Assembly: GCA_000702845.1 (NCBI GenBank)
Contig: JNKK01000018.1
Span: forward strand, 1 to 51,896
DNA length: 51,896 nt
Source: Lachnospiraceae bacterium FE2018
Lineage (GTDB): Bacteria; Bacillota; Clostridia; Lachnospirales; Lachnospiraceae
Direction of reading: 5' to 3'
Shown: positions 7,281-16,261 of the stretch, piece after piece
Layout: each line of letters opens with the position of its first letter
Numbering within the stretch: the stretch's first letter is position 1
Notes under the pieces: model-generated
Told to the model about the DNA's origin: nothing
The model's input: only the letters and a program-made list of their open reading frames with translations
Databases searched by the model: none
Made by a program: the position numbers and the translations under genes

Positions 7281-8678
7281 ATGGCACGGAAGGATTATCT
7301 CGGACAATTACGCGCAGGAAAGGAACTGACACGCGGGCAGCAGCTCAGCATGATTCTTTCTTTGAGTATCCCTGCGATTCTGGCTCAGATTTCATCGGTT
7401 ATCATGCAGTATATCGACGCGTCCATGGTCGGGCAGCTTGGCGCGAACGCATCTGCCTCCATCGGACTGGTCGCGTCGACCACCTGGCTGATCGGAAATG
7501 TCTGTCAGGCCATGGCTATCGGTTTCACGGTGCAGGTAGCACAGCAGATCGGTGCGGGCAGAAATGATCTGGCCAGAAGCGCCGTCCGGCATGGTCTATT
7601 GTTTATCCTGCTGCTCGCCGCAGTGCTTTCTGCAGGATGTGTGGTCCTTTCGGGACAGCTGCCGGGAATGCTCGGCGGAGCGGCGGATATCCGGCCTGAT
7701 GCGACACGGTATTTCCGGGTATATGCCTTCGCGATCCCGGCTCTGGCAATGAATTACGCGGCGTCCGGAATGCTCGGAGCCAGCGGAAACATGAAAGTGC
7801 CCAGCATGTTGAATATCCTGATGTGTTTTCTGGATGTTGTCTTCAATTTTCTGTTTATCTTTCCGACCAGAGAGATTCAGATCGGAACCACAGCATTTAC
7901 AATGCCCGGTGCAGGACTGCATGTGACAGGCGCCGCGCTCGGAACGGCCATGGCAGAGGTTGTCTGCACACTGATCATGCTGCTGATTCTGTTGTTCCGC
8001 TCGCCGATGCTGCGGCTTCGGCGTGAAAAAGCAGCCGGATCCCTGAAACAGGAGCTGCGAACAGCAGGAAAAATCTCTCTGCCGGTCGGTTTTGAAGCTG
8101 TTGTCATGGGCATGGGATATGTCATGTACACAAAGATCATCGCTCCGCTTGGAACAGTGGCAATCGCAGCAAATTCCTTTGCGGCCACGGCGGAAAGCGT
8201 CTGCTATATGCCGGCATTCGGCATCAGCCAGGCAGCTACAACGATTATCGGGCAGACTGTGGGCGCCGGCCGCAAAGATATGAACGTTCGTCTCAGCCGC
8301 CTGATTGTGGGACTCGGCATGGTAATTATGCTTGGGTGTTCCTCTCTGCTCTTTCTGTTTGCGCCGCAGATGATCGGAATGCTGTCCCCGGATCAGGAAA
8401 TCCGGGCGCTCGGCACGGCACTGCTGCGGATCATCGCATTCGAAGAACCGTTTTATGCTGCAGCGGTTGTGACCAACGGTGTATTCCGCGGACGCGGCGA
8501 CACACTGGTCCCAAGCATCATGACCCTGATCAGTATGTGGGGCGTCAGAATACCCGCGTCGGCATGGTGTGCGACGCATTTTGGACTGAAGGGCAGTTGG
8601 GCTGCAGTTGGGCTGGAACTGGTATTCCGCGGTGTGATCTTCCTGGTGCGGCTGCGCAGACGGAACAAGAGGATATAA
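7281..8678 (+). CDS. MATE family multidrug/metabolite exporter (first)
   Basis: A 465-residue inner-membrane antiporter with 12 predicted helices, expected to export organic cations or metabolites using a Na+ or H+ gradient. Family signatures include the opening LSIPAILAQISSVIMQYIDASMVGQLG, the GASGNMKVPS loop after helix 4, and a second-half repeat with AFGISQAATTIIGQTVGAG. The start at 7281 has GGAG 11 bp upstream. The frame stays open to 7212, but that extension borders the 241-bp repeat and is unlike the family. Substrate is unknown. Confidence 0.9.
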   Translation: MARKDYLGQLRAGKELTRGQQLSMILSLSIPAILAQISSVIMQYIDASMVGQLGANASASIGLVASTTWLIGNVCQAMAIGFTVQVAQQIGAGRNDLARSAVRHGLLFILLLAAVLSAGCVVLSGQLPGMLGGAADIRPDATRYFRVYAFAIPALAMNYAASGMLGASGNMKVPSMLNILMCFLDVVFNFLFIFPTREIQIGTTAFTMPGAGLHVTGAALGTAMAEVVCTLIMLLILLFRSPMLRLRREKAAGSLKQELRTAGKISLPVGFEAVVMGMGYVMYTKIIAPLGTVAIAANSFAATAESVCYMPAFGISQAATTIIGQTVGAGRKDMNVRLSRLIVGLGMVIMLGCSSLLFLFAPQMIGMLSPDQEIRALGTALLRIIAFEEPFYAAAVVTNGVFRGRGDTLVPSIMTLISMWGVRIPASAWCATHFGLKGSWAAVGLELVFRGVIFLVRLRRRNKRI

Positions 8679-8681
8679 TAA

Positions 8682-8718
8682 AAGGGGGCTGTCTCATTTT
8701 TTTTGAGACAGCCTCCTT
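8682..8718 (-). terminator. Terminator between the convergent MATE and alcohol dehydrogenase genes
   Basis: A stem of about 14 bp (GGCTGTCTCA and TGAGACAGCC at its core) encloses a loop of T on the plus strand. Read on the minus strand it is followed by CCTTTTATTAT, fitting the dehydrogenase gene. It may serve both directions. Confidence 0.8.
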
Positions 8719-8749
8719 CTGGTAAGGGTGGTAGTTGAGAGCTTATTTG

Positions 8750-9853
8750 TTAATCCATGCGTACGACTGCCTTGATGCATTCGCCGCGGCTCGAAGCCTC
8801 CATTGCTTCATTGATCTGATCAAACGGGTAGAATTTGATCAGCTTATCAATCGGGAAACGTCCCTGCTTATAGTATTCGATCAGCTTCGGGATAAACAGT
8901 TTCGGGATGGCATCGCCTTCGATAACGCCAAGCAGTGATTTAAAGTCGCCCATCAATTCATTCTGAATATCAAATGTCACTTCTCCGGTTGCGCCGAGAA
9001 TAACGCCTTTTCCGAGGAAACCAACGCTGCCGAGCATCTTCTTGACGAAATCAGCATTTCCGGAAGTATCAATTGCATAATCGCAGCCGCCGTCCGTGAT
9101 TTCGTGGATTGTTCCGACAATGTCATCACACTCTTTGCGGTTGATGGTGTGCGTTGCACCCAGTTCTTTCGCCAGCTCCAGGCTTTTCGGATTGCCGCCG
9201 ACTGCGATGATCTTTTCGCAGCCTGCAATCTTTGCGGCCATGATGGCGCTCATGCCGACGGTACCGCAGCCGAAGACCGCGATAGCAGAGCCGAAGTCCG
9301 GGTGCAGAACGTTGAGGACAGCGCCGGCGCCGGTCTGGATGCCGCAGCCGATCGGCGCAATGAGTCCAAGATCGATGTCTTTGTCATCTACTTTGATCGC
9401 CGCCGCTTCATTGACCACGATATGGCTGGAGAAAGAGGACTGGCCAAAAAATGTAGACAGTTTTTTTCCGTCCGGAAGTGAGAGACGTGTGGTTCCGTCC
9501 GGCTGGATGCCGCCGAAATTGATTTTATTCAGGTTAATGCATGCTGCAGGATGCCCGGAACGGCAGTTTTTGCACACGCCGCAGAAGCCAAATGAAACGC
9601 CTACATGATCTCCGACTTCAAATTCGGTTACTTCCGGTCCGACGGCTTCTACAATTCCCGCACCTTCATGTCCTAAGACAGCCGGGAGCGGAACCGGGAT
9701 AAACTGATGCTGAACAGCCGCATCAGTGTGGCAGACGCCGCTTGCAACCATTTTTACAAGAATTTCGTGTCCTTTAGGCGCATCAAGATTTACTTCCTGA
9801 ATCTGAAATGGTTCACTTTTTGCATTTGTTACGGCAGCTCTGATTTTGATCAT
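8750..9853 (-). CDS. Zinc-dependent NAD(P) alcohol dehydrogenase (aryl/benzyl alcohol type)
   Basis: A 367-residue medium-chain dehydrogenase of the class III/aryl-alcohol subgroup, interconverting an alcohol and an aldehyde. Catalytic zinc ligands are visible as C41 in GVCHTD, the H-E pair in LGHEGAG, and a later Cys in IGCGIQTGAGA. The structural zinc lobe is CGVCKNC followed by a fourth Cys. The NAD fold has VFGCGTVGMSAIMAA. An AAAGGAG site precedes the ATG. It faces the transketolase operon divergently across 366 bp, so it may belong to the same catabolic system. Confidence 0.92.
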   Translation of the reverse strand: MIKIRAAVTNAKSEPFQIQEVNLDAPKGHEILVKMVASGVCHTDAAVQHQFIPVPLPAVLGHEGAGIVEAVGPEVTEFEVGDHVGVSFGFCGVCKNCRSGHPAACINLNKINFGGIQPDGTTRLSLPDGKKLSTFFGQSSFSSHIVVNEAAAIKVDDKDIDLGLIAPIGCGIQTGAGAVLNVLHPDFGSAIAVFGCGTVGMSAIMAAKIAGCEKIIAVGGNPKSLELAKELGATHTINRKECDDIVGTIHEITDGGCDYAIDTSGNADFVKKMLGSVGFLGKGVILGATGEVTFDIQNELMGDFKSLLGVIEGDAIPKLFIPKLIEYYKQGRFPIDKLIKFYPFDQINEAMEASSRGECIKAVVRMD

Positions 9854-10219
9854 TTCAAATCTCCTTTCTGATAAAATCTGTCTTCACGTAAACGATTCGG
9901 AATGACATGTTCCTGATGATTTCATTCTAACAGGAACGGCCGGAAGATTTCGGACACGTTTTCCTGATTCATGTCTGCAAAAGTTAAAATCCACAAATAC
10001 ACCAGATAAAAACTATGCAAATAGCACAAAGCTAAAAGTGCTTAATGACATGAAAATAACAAAGTGTACAAAAAAAGACACCGTTCAGAAAAACGGGGTC
10101 TCGAAACGCAATCGACAGTTAATTTAGGTTCTTTTACCATATTATCATAACCAATCGGACAGGCGGAAATCAGGGATTCTGATGGAAGATCCGCTGGAAA
10201 TTTTAAGGAGGTGGCTTGA
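9854..10219. other. Gene-free divergent regulatory region
   Basis: No gene is seen. A 7-bp inverted repeat GTTCCTG (9909-9915) and CAGGAAC (9931-9937) spans a possible minus-strand -10 (TAGAAT) of the dehydrogenase gene and could be an operator. Nearer the operon there is a small CCGTT/AACGG hairpin near 10081-10097 and AT-rich sequence; no convincing -35/-10 pair was found for the plus strand. Confidence 0.4.
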
Positions 10220-11074
10220 ATGGCTGACAGACAGGAAGTTGTACGGCTGGAAGATCTGGCTTTTGAAATGCGGAAGAAACTGCTGGATCTCTGTGTACAG
10301 TATGAGGGAGCAGTTCACATTGGCGGCGATCTGTCCATGACAGATCTGCTGATTGGGTTATTTCATCATGGAATGAATGTGAATCCGGATGATATTCGTA
10401 TGCCGGAACGTGACCGGTTTATTCTGAGTAAGGGGCACGGCGCGGTCTGCATGTATATTGCAATGTGCCTGCGCGGCTTTTTTGACTACGACGAGATCGT
10501 GAGAACTTACGGAAAACTGGACAGTGCATATGGAATGCACCCCTGCCGTGTACAGCTTCCGGCGCTGGAGTGTTCCTCCGGATCACTCGGACACGGGCTT
10601 CCGATGGCAGTCGGAATGGCATTTGCAGCAAAGGCAAGAAAACAGTCCCACCGCGTATTCTGCATGGTAGGTGACGGTGAGTCCTGTGAGGGAACAATCT
10701 GGGAAGCAGCAATTGCTGCACGTTCTCAGGAACTGGGCAATCTGGTTGTCGTTGTGGACCGCAATCATCAGATGATGTGCAGCCACACAGAAGAAGTAAC
10801 AGTACTGGATCCGTACGCAGATAAATGGCGTGCATTCGGCTTCAATGTGATTGAGATCGACGGACATAACATGGAAGAAATCGTTGACGCACTTGACAAT
10901 CTTCCGGCATCGGATTCCAACCGTCCGACGGCGATCATCGCACAGACAATCAAGGGAAAAGGCGTTGACTTTATGGAGCGCAACATCGGATGGCACGCAG
11001 GCAGCCTGAATCAGGAAGATTATAAGAAGGCAGTTGCGAGTATCGAGCGTATCTACGGGAAGGAGGCAAAATAA
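10220..11074 (+). CDS. Transketolase, N-terminal (TPP-binding) subunit
   Basis: A 284-residue subunit of a split transketolase, binding the pyrophosphate of thiamine diphosphate and Mg2+. It carries VHIGGDLSMTDLL, the DRFILSKGHGA segment, the GSLGHGLPMAVGMA loop, and the metal motif GDGESCEGTIWEA ending at VVVDRN. The ATG follows a very strong AAGGAGGTGG site. The stop codon overlaps the start of the next gene (TAATG), indicating translational coupling with the C-terminal subunit. Because no sugar kinase is encoded in the operon, the acceptor and donor sugars are uncertain and may not be the usual pentose-phosphate intermediates. Confidence 0.93.
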   Translation: MADRQEVVRLEDLAFEMRKKLLDLCVQYEGAVHIGGDLSMTDLLIGLFHHGMNVNPDDIRMPERDRFILSKGHGAVCMYIAMCLRGFFDYDEIVRTYGKLDSAYGMHPCRVQLPALECSSGSLGHGLPMAVGMAFAAKARKQSHRVFCMVGDGESCEGTIWEAAIAARSQELGNLVVVVDRNHQMMCSHTEEVTVLDPYADKWRAFGFNVIEIDGHNMEEIVDALDNLPASDSNRPTAIIAQTIKGKGVDFMERNIGWHAGSLNQEDYKKAVASIERIYGKEAK

Positions 11075-12027
11075 TGGCTGGATCATTTAATTTCGGAGAA
11101 TGGATTTCCGCCCGCAGCGTCATCGGCGCAACATTGAATGAGATTGGCGCGGAAAATGAAAAATTATTTGTCTGCACACCGGATGTGGCAATGAACCTGA
11201 TTGAGTTCAAAGAAAACTATCCGGAGCGTTTTATCGATGTCGGCATTGCAGAGCAGAACTGCATCGGCGTAGCAGCAGGTATCGCGCTGGAAGGAAATAT
11301 CCCGGTTGTCATGGGTATGCTTCCGTTCCTTTCTATGAGAGCATGCGAGCAGGTCCGTACTGATGTGTGCTACCAGAATCTGCCGGTCCGTATTATCGGT
11401 ACAGGCGGCGGACTTACATCCGGCGGCGGCTCTACCCACAATGCAATGGAAGATATCGCGATTCTGAAGTCAATGGTCAACATGACAGTTGTATCGATCG
11501 GCGACCCGAATATGATCCGCGATATCCTGAAACTTTCCATGGATTATGACGGACCGATGTATATCCGTCTTGCACAGGGTAAAAAGGACCGCCCGATCTA
11601 TGAGCCAGGTACAGTTGAGTTTAAGATCGGCGGAAGCGTAACTGCCCGCGACGGAAAAGATATCACAGTTTTCTGCCACGGAGAGATGGTCGGCGAAGCG
11701 CTTGATGTAGCTGCAGAGCTGGAAAAAGAAGGCATCGATCTGCGGGTAGTCGATATGTATACCATCAAGCCGTTTGACGAGGAAGCAGTCCGGAAGGCAG
11801 TTCAGGAGACAAAAGGAATCATTGTCTGGGAGGATCACCTGATGGCGGGCGGTCTGGCAAGCTCTCTTGCAGATTACTTTGTAGATAACAATTTCTATCC
11901 GAAGCAGTTCAGAAGATTCGGCATTCCGCAGGTTTACGCGGGCTTCGGTGCAGGAGATGAACAGCAGGCAAAATACGGCTATTCCGGAAAAGAGATTGCT
12001 GCCTGCGCGCGGGAGATGATGTGCTGA
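11074..12027 (+). CDS. Transketolase, C-terminal subunit
   Basis: The 317-residue partner of the preceding subunit, supplying the pyrimidine-binding domain and the C-terminal domain. The conserved RFIDVGIAEQNCIGVAAGIAL contains the catalytic Glu of the thiamine-binding site. The following segments GNIPVVMGMLPFLSMRACEQVRTD and GGGLTSGGGSTHNAMEDIAIL match the family. The last 120 residues form the transketolase C domain (VVDMYTIKPFDEEAV). It overlaps its partner by one base and is followed after 63 bp by the sugar symporter gene. Confidence 0.93.
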   Translation: MAGSFNFGEWISARSVIGATLNEIGAENEKLFVCTPDVAMNLIEFKENYPERFIDVGIAEQNCIGVAAGIALEGNIPVVMGMLPFLSMRACEQVRTDVCYQNLPVRIIGTGGGLTSGGGSTHNAMEDIAILKSMVNMTVVSIGDPNMIRDILKLSMDYDGPMYIRLAQGKKDRPIYEPGTVEFKIGGSVTARDGKDITVFCHGEMVGEALDVAAELEKEGIDLRVVDMYTIKPFDEEAVRKAVQETKGIIVWEDHLMAGGLASSLADYFVDNNFYPKQFRRFGIPQVYAGFGAGDEQQAKYGYSGKEIAACAREMMC

Positions 12028-12090
12028 TTTCAGGATCAGAACACATGACCCTGCTGCAGGATTCAAGATTATAAATGAGGAGGTTTTTCA

Positions 12091-13479
12091 ATGAGCAATC
12101 AGACAAATGTGGCAAAGGTGGATGAATTCACCAAGCTGAATACACCAAAGAAGATCGGTTATGCGTGCGGCGACTTTGCCTGCAACATGAGCTGGTCCCT
12201 GGTCGGATCTTATCTTGTGTTTTTCCTGACAGATATTGCGCTCATCCCGGGCGCGGTTGTCGGACTGGTTATTTTCATTTCCAAGTTCTGGGATGCGATC
12301 AATGACCCGGTCATCGGATCACTGGCAGACCACACCAATACAAGATGGGGACGCTATCGGCCGTGGATCATGTTCGCATTCATTCCGATGCTGATCTTCA
12401 ACGTTCTGACATTTACCACGTTCCCGAGCTGGTCAACGACAGCGCGTACGTGGTGGGGACTCGGCATGTACTTTATCCTGGTGCTCCTGTACACCATGGT
12501 CAACGTCACATACTCTGCTATGCCGGCGCTGATGACCCGTGATACAGAGACCAGAAGCGCACTTTCCAGCTACCGTATGACAGGCGCATTCCTGGCCATG
12601 ACAGTACTTTCCTTCATGACACTGCGTGTCGTTAACTACTTCGGCGGCGGCGCAAAAGGATATCAGTACGCGACCATTTTCTTCTCCCTGCTGGCAGTAC
12701 CGTTCTTCATCATTACCTGCGTCTCTTCAAAAGAGATCGTAAAAGTTGATGATTCCAAGGGTGAGAAGGTAAGCTTTATTTCACAGTTTAAGACACTGGC
12801 AGGCAACTGGCCGGTCATCCAGATCGCCATCGCATATCTCGCATGGGGCATCATTCAGGGCGGTATGACCTTCCGTCTGTACTTCTGCACCTACAATGCA
12901 AAGAACGAGCTGCTGTATGCGAATACCCAGACCCTGTGGTCCATTATGGGTATGGTCGGCGCATTCTCGGTTTCCTACCTTGTAAAGCGCTTCAATAACA
13001 AAGGAACACTCGGCGGCATTGCATTCTCCATTATCGCAGCCGCTTCCATCATTTCCTTCTTCCTGCCGATTGAAAATGCAGGCGCACAGGCTATCTACTA
13101 TGTCCTGCAGGCAATCGTAGGACTCGGAACCGGAATGATGCTCGGCAACGTATTCGGCATGATGCCTGACACAGCGGAGTATACTTATGATAAATACGGC
13201 GTCTATGCAGCCGGATTCCTGTCAACCTTCATCAACTTTATGCTGAAAGTCGGCCAGGCAGTTTCCATTTCCGGTGCAGCGCTGATTCTGGACAAAGTCG
13301 GCTATGTGCCGGGCGGAGAGCAGACATCAAAGGTCCTGTTCACGATGAATTTCGGTTCTCATATGTTTGTAGGTCTGTGCTGTATCGTAGCGGCAATTGC
13401 ACTGTTCAGCTACAAGCTGGATAAGAAGACATACGCTGAAATCGTCGAAAGACTCCGCCAGAAAGGTATGGCGAACTGA
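12091..13479 (+). CDS. GPH-family sugar:cation symporter
   Basis: A 462-residue inner-membrane transporter with 12 helices, of the glycoside-pentoside-hexuronide family that co-imports sugars or glycosides with Na+ or H+. Family marks are KIGYACGDFACNMSW at the N terminus, the WDAINDPVIGSLADHT loop and the TRWGRYRPWIM motif between helices 2 and 3, and MMPDTAEYTYDKYGVYAAG in the second half. An AGGAGG site precedes the ATG. Its place between the transketolase and the dehydrogenases suggests it imports the sugar, sugar acid or polyol that those enzymes process. The substrate cannot be read from sequence. Confidence 0.92.
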   Translation: MSNQTNVAKVDEFTKLNTPKKIGYACGDFACNMSWSLVGSYLVFFLTDIALIPGAVVGLVIFISKFWDAINDPVIGSLADHTNTRWGRYRPWIMFAFIPMLIFNVLTFTTFPSWSTTARTWWGLGMYFILVLLYTMVNVTYSAMPALMTRDTETRSALSSYRMTGAFLAMTVLSFMTLRVVNYFGGGAKGYQYATIFFSLLAVPFFIITCVSSKEIVKVDDSKGEKVSFISQFKTLAGNWPVIQIAIAYLAWGIIQGGMTFRLYFCTYNAKNELLYANTQTLWSIMGMVGAFSVSYLVKRFNNKGTLGGIAFSIIAAASIISFFLPIENAGAQAIYYVLQAIVGLGTGMMLGNVFGMMPDTAEYTYDKYGVYAAGFLSTFINFMLKVGQAVSISGAALILDKVGYVPGGEQTSKVLFTMNFGSHMFVGLCCIVAAIALFSYKLDKKTYAEIVERLRQKGMAN

Positions 13480-13496
13480 GAAAGAGAGGGTACACG

Positions 13497-14516
13497 ATGG
13501 CTACAATGAAACAGTTGTGGTGGACACATGATAAAGAAATCGAACTGAAGGATGTCGAAATTCCGGAAGTGAAACCAAATGAAGTCAAAGTAAAAATGGC
13601 ATATGCTGCAATCTGTGCAAGTGATGTGCATCAGGTTGAGCAGAACGTCATGGGCGCGCAGCCGCCGGCACCGCTCGGACACGAGGGATCCGGTGTGATT
13701 GTTGAGATCGGGGCGGAAGCTGCAAAAGCCGGCTATAAAGTAGGCGATAAGGTTACAATGTTCCCGGTGTCTCACTGCGGGATGTGCGAAAACTGCAAGA
13801 ACGGCAAGCCGCAGTATTGCATCAATGCGGTTGCGACAGGCTGCTTTGCCGAGTATGTTGTCACGGACTGTAAGACAATCTACAAATTGCCGGATGACGC
13901 AGATCTGATGAAATATTCGATCGTCGAGCCGACGAACTGCTGCCTGCGTGCAATGGATCTGGCTCCGATTAAGCATGGCGCGAATGTTGCCATTGCCGGT
14001 GTCGGGGGAATCGGTTCCATCATGCTGAACCAGATCATCCTTTCCGGTGCGACCAACATCACTGCAATCGATCCGGTTCCGGAAAAACGGCAGCTGGCTC
14101 TCGAGATGGGTGCAAAGTATGTAATCGATCCGTTCAACGAAGATGTTGTTGCGCGCGCGATGGAGATTACAGACGGAGAAGGCTTTGACCAGGTATTTGA
14201 GATGTCCGGATCACCGAAAGCATCTCAGACACCGATTGACATTCTTGCCCGCTGCGGAACAGCAGTGTATTTCGCAGTATTCCCGCCGACCTATGAGATG
14301 CCGCTGAATCTGCACAGTCTCTATATGAAGGAAGGCCGGATTCAGACCGTCTTTACAACACAGTCTATCATGCATCGTTCCATCAATATGATTGACCGCA
14401 TGCAGACAGACAAAATTATCGGTCACATCATGCCGCTGGCAGAGGCCGTTGAAAGTTTCGATGTATTCCATACATCCAAATACTGCAAGATTCTGCTGGA
14501 CTGCAGCAAACCGTGA
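13497..14516 (+). CDS. Zinc-binding dehydrogenase (sorbitol/threonine dehydrogenase-like), first of pair
   Basis: A 339-residue medium-chain NAD(P) dehydrogenase. The catalytic Cys lies in AAICASDVH, the His-Glu pair in LGHEGSGVI, and a later Glu in VEPTNCCLRAMD. The structural zinc lobe is CGMCENC with a fourth Cys in QYC. The coenzyme fold has IAGVGGIGSIMLNQII. Sequence style fits polyol, sugar or amino-alcohol oxidation at a secondary hydroxyl. It starts 17 bp after the symporter stop, with GAGGG upstream. Confidence 0.9.
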   Translation: MATMKQLWWTHDKEIELKDVEIPEVKPNEVKVKMAYAAICASDVHQVEQNVMGAQPPAPLGHEGSGVIVEIGAEAAKAGYKVGDKVTMFPVSHCGMCENCKNGKPQYCINAVATGCFAEYVVTDCKTIYKLPDDADLMKYSIVEPTNCCLRAMDLAPIKHGANVAIAGVGGIGSIMLNQIILSGATNITAIDPVPEKRQLALEMGAKYVIDPFNEDVVARAMEITDGEGFDQVFEMSGSPKASQTPIDILARCGTAVYFAVFPPTYEMPLNLHSLYMKEGRIQTVFTTQSIMHRSINMIDRMQTDKIIGHIMPLAEAVESFDVFHTSKYCKILLDCSKP

Positions 14517-14570
14517 GTACGCCTGTACACAGTCCCTTGAACATACGTAATAATGGGAGGATAATAATAG

Positions 14571-15641
14571 ATGAAAACATTATGTGGTGTATTAGTTGGT
14601 GATATGAAGGATCCGAATCCGGAGACCAGAGGACGCGTTGACCTGGTAGATATTCCGCAGCCGAAGATGGGACCGCAGGATGTCAGGATCAAAGTTGCAT
14701 ACTGTGCGATTTGCGGCTCTGACCCGCACTGTGTCGGCGGCTGCTTCGGTCAGCCTGTCGGTTCAACAGATCCGATTCCGCTTGGTCATGAAGTATCCGG
14801 TGTTATCGTGGAACTCGGACCGGAAGCAAATCACAAGGGTCTGAAGGTCGGCGACCGTGTAGCAGGCAATTTCCTCCGTTTCTGCGGCGGATGCTACTAT
14901 TGCCAGAACGGACAGCAGCAGTATTGCATCAATGCACAGGAATACAACCGGCCGGGATTCTCTCCGGAGATCGTATGGCATGAGGATCAGGTTTACAAAC
15001 TTCCGGATGAAGTCAGCCTGAAGAAGGGCTGCCTGCTGGAGCCGATGTCGATCATCGTACGTATGCTGGACAAGGCAAATATGAAGGTCGGTCAGCGCGT
15101 CCTCGTTAGCGGCGGAGGCCCGATCGGTCAGATGGCCTGCCAGGCTTTCAAGATGTTCGGCGCTACAAAACTGACCATGAGTGAGCCGATTGCAAACAGA
15201 AGAGAACTTGCTCTTTCAGTCGGGGCGGATTACGTCATCGATCCGGTCAGTGAGAACTTCTATGAGAGATGTATGGAAATCACGGACGGACTCGGCTATG
15301 ATGTAGTTCTTGACTGCTCAGGCTCGATTCACTGTGTAAGAGATCTGCCGGACGTTACCGCAAATGCAGGCATGCTGATCTACGGCGCGCAGTATCCGAA
15401 TGAATATGAGATGCCGTTTAACATCTCAAAATACTGCTATTTCAAAGAGCTGACAATCACAGGCGTATTTGTAGCACCTTATGCGTATCCGCGCGCACTG
15501 CAGATGCTGACCAGAATGAATCTGGACGCACTGACAGAGATTGTCTATGATCTGGATGACGGTATCGAAGCTTTCCAGGCACAGCTCTCAGGAAAATATC
15601 CGAAGATTCTGATCAAATGTAATAAGGACCTTCCGGAATAA
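14571..15641 (+). CDS. Zinc-binding dehydrogenase, second of pair
   Basis: A 356-residue medium-chain dehydrogenase related to but clearly distinct from the preceding gene. It has YCAICGSDPHC (catalytic Cys), IPLGHEVSGVIVELG, a structural zinc lobe CGGCYYC with a fourth Cys in QYC, the EPMSIIVRMLDKA segment, and the coenzyme motif VSGGGPIGQMACQAF. Two tandem dehydrogenases of this type suggest successive oxidation and reduction (epimerisation through a keto sugar) or oxidation of two different hydroxyls. It is the last gene before a hairpin at 15671. An AGGA-rich site precedes the ATG. Confidence 0.9.
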   Translation: MKTLCGVLVGDMKDPNPETRGRVDLVDIPQPKMGPQDVRIKVAYCAICGSDPHCVGGCFGQPVGSTDPIPLGHEVSGVIVELGPEANHKGLKVGDRVAGNFLRFCGGCYYCQNGQQQYCINAQEYNRPGFSPEIVWHEDQVYKLPDEVSLKKGCLLEPMSIIVRMLDKANMKVGQRVLVSGGGPIGQMACQAFKMFGATKLTMSEPIANRRELALSVGADYVIDPVSENFYERCMEITDGLGYDVVLDCSGSIHCVRDLPDVTANAGMLIYGAQYPNEYEMPFNISKYCYFKELTITGVFVAPYAYPRALQMLTRMNLDALTEIVYDLDDGIEAFQAQLSGKYPKILIKCNKDLPE

Positions 15642-15670
15642 CGGGATACCCTCCTCAACCAATTATAAAG

Positions 15671-15698
15671 TGCTGGGCTGCCTGCGGGCGGCCCGGCA
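15671..15698 (+). terminator. Hairpin closing the transketolase-dehydrogenase operon
   Basis: Twelve paired bases, TGCTGGGCTGCC (15671-15682) with GGCGGCCCGGCA (15687-15698) around TGCG, include two G-U pairs. Only a weak T-rich stretch follows, so termination may be partial. Confidence 0.55.
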
Positions 15699-15747
15699 TA
15701 TTCGCATACCTGCGTAGATATATAATTATTGAAATGGAGAAGCCAGA

Positions 15748-16191
15748 ATGAGCAAACGGTTTGATGAACATGTCGAAGAATTGAAAAAACAAAAGAAAGT
15801 CGGAGAAGTCGTTGAATACATTCCGCAGTTTAACGGGATCCCGCGTATGGTATTGTTCATTGCGGCAGCCGTTGCTTCATTTGTCATCGGCAGAGTGTTT
15901 CCGGGACGGATCGTTATCATGCTGCTGACCAACGTCTTTTCCATGTGGATGATGGTTGATGCGGCAAGAGTTCTGGCAGACACACAGGATGCATGTATTC
16001 TGATAACAAATAAACGTATCTACGGGAGAGCCGGAAAAGAGATAAATCTGTTCTACCGTGATATAATTCAGATACACAATACACGGAAGGGAATCTTCAT
16101 AGATGCAGGAGACGGGCACCGGAGTGTGCTGCTGCGGCATTTGAAAGATCAGGATGTGGTCTTTCAGACGATCGGAAAACATTTGCAGTAA
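15748..16191 (+). CDS. Small membrane protein with a bacterial PH-like domain
   Basis: This 147-residue protein has a charged coiled N terminus (residues 1-25), two adjacent hydrophobic segments (about 35-52 and 53-72), and a C-terminal part beginning at about 80 (DACILITNKRIYGRAGKEINLFYRDI) that reads like a bPH domain, with the typical strand order and a final helix. Function is unknown; such proteins are thought to be membrane-linked scaffolds. It lies between the sugar operon and the AraC gene, but its role there is not evident. A GGAG site precedes the ATG. Confidence 0.7.
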   Translation: MSKRFDEHVEELKKQKKVGEVVEYIPQFNGIPRMVLFIAAAVASFVIGRVFPGRIVIMLLTNVFSMWMMVDAARVLADTQDACILITNKRIYGRAGKEINLFYRDIIQIHNTRKGIFIDAGDGHRSVLLRHLKDQDVVFQTIGKHLQ

Positions 16192-16261
16192 AGGAATTAC
16201 GATCGTGCAGGAAACGTTTCAGATCAGAGACTGGGCGGAGTACTGCGTTTGAGGTATTAAA

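Noticed and set aside
10220-16191. Sulfoquinovose (sulfo-transketolase) pathway
   Set aside because: A split transketolase and a GPH-type symporter are present, but no sulfoquinovosidase, sulfo-sugar isomerase or sulfoacetaldehyde enzyme could be identified.
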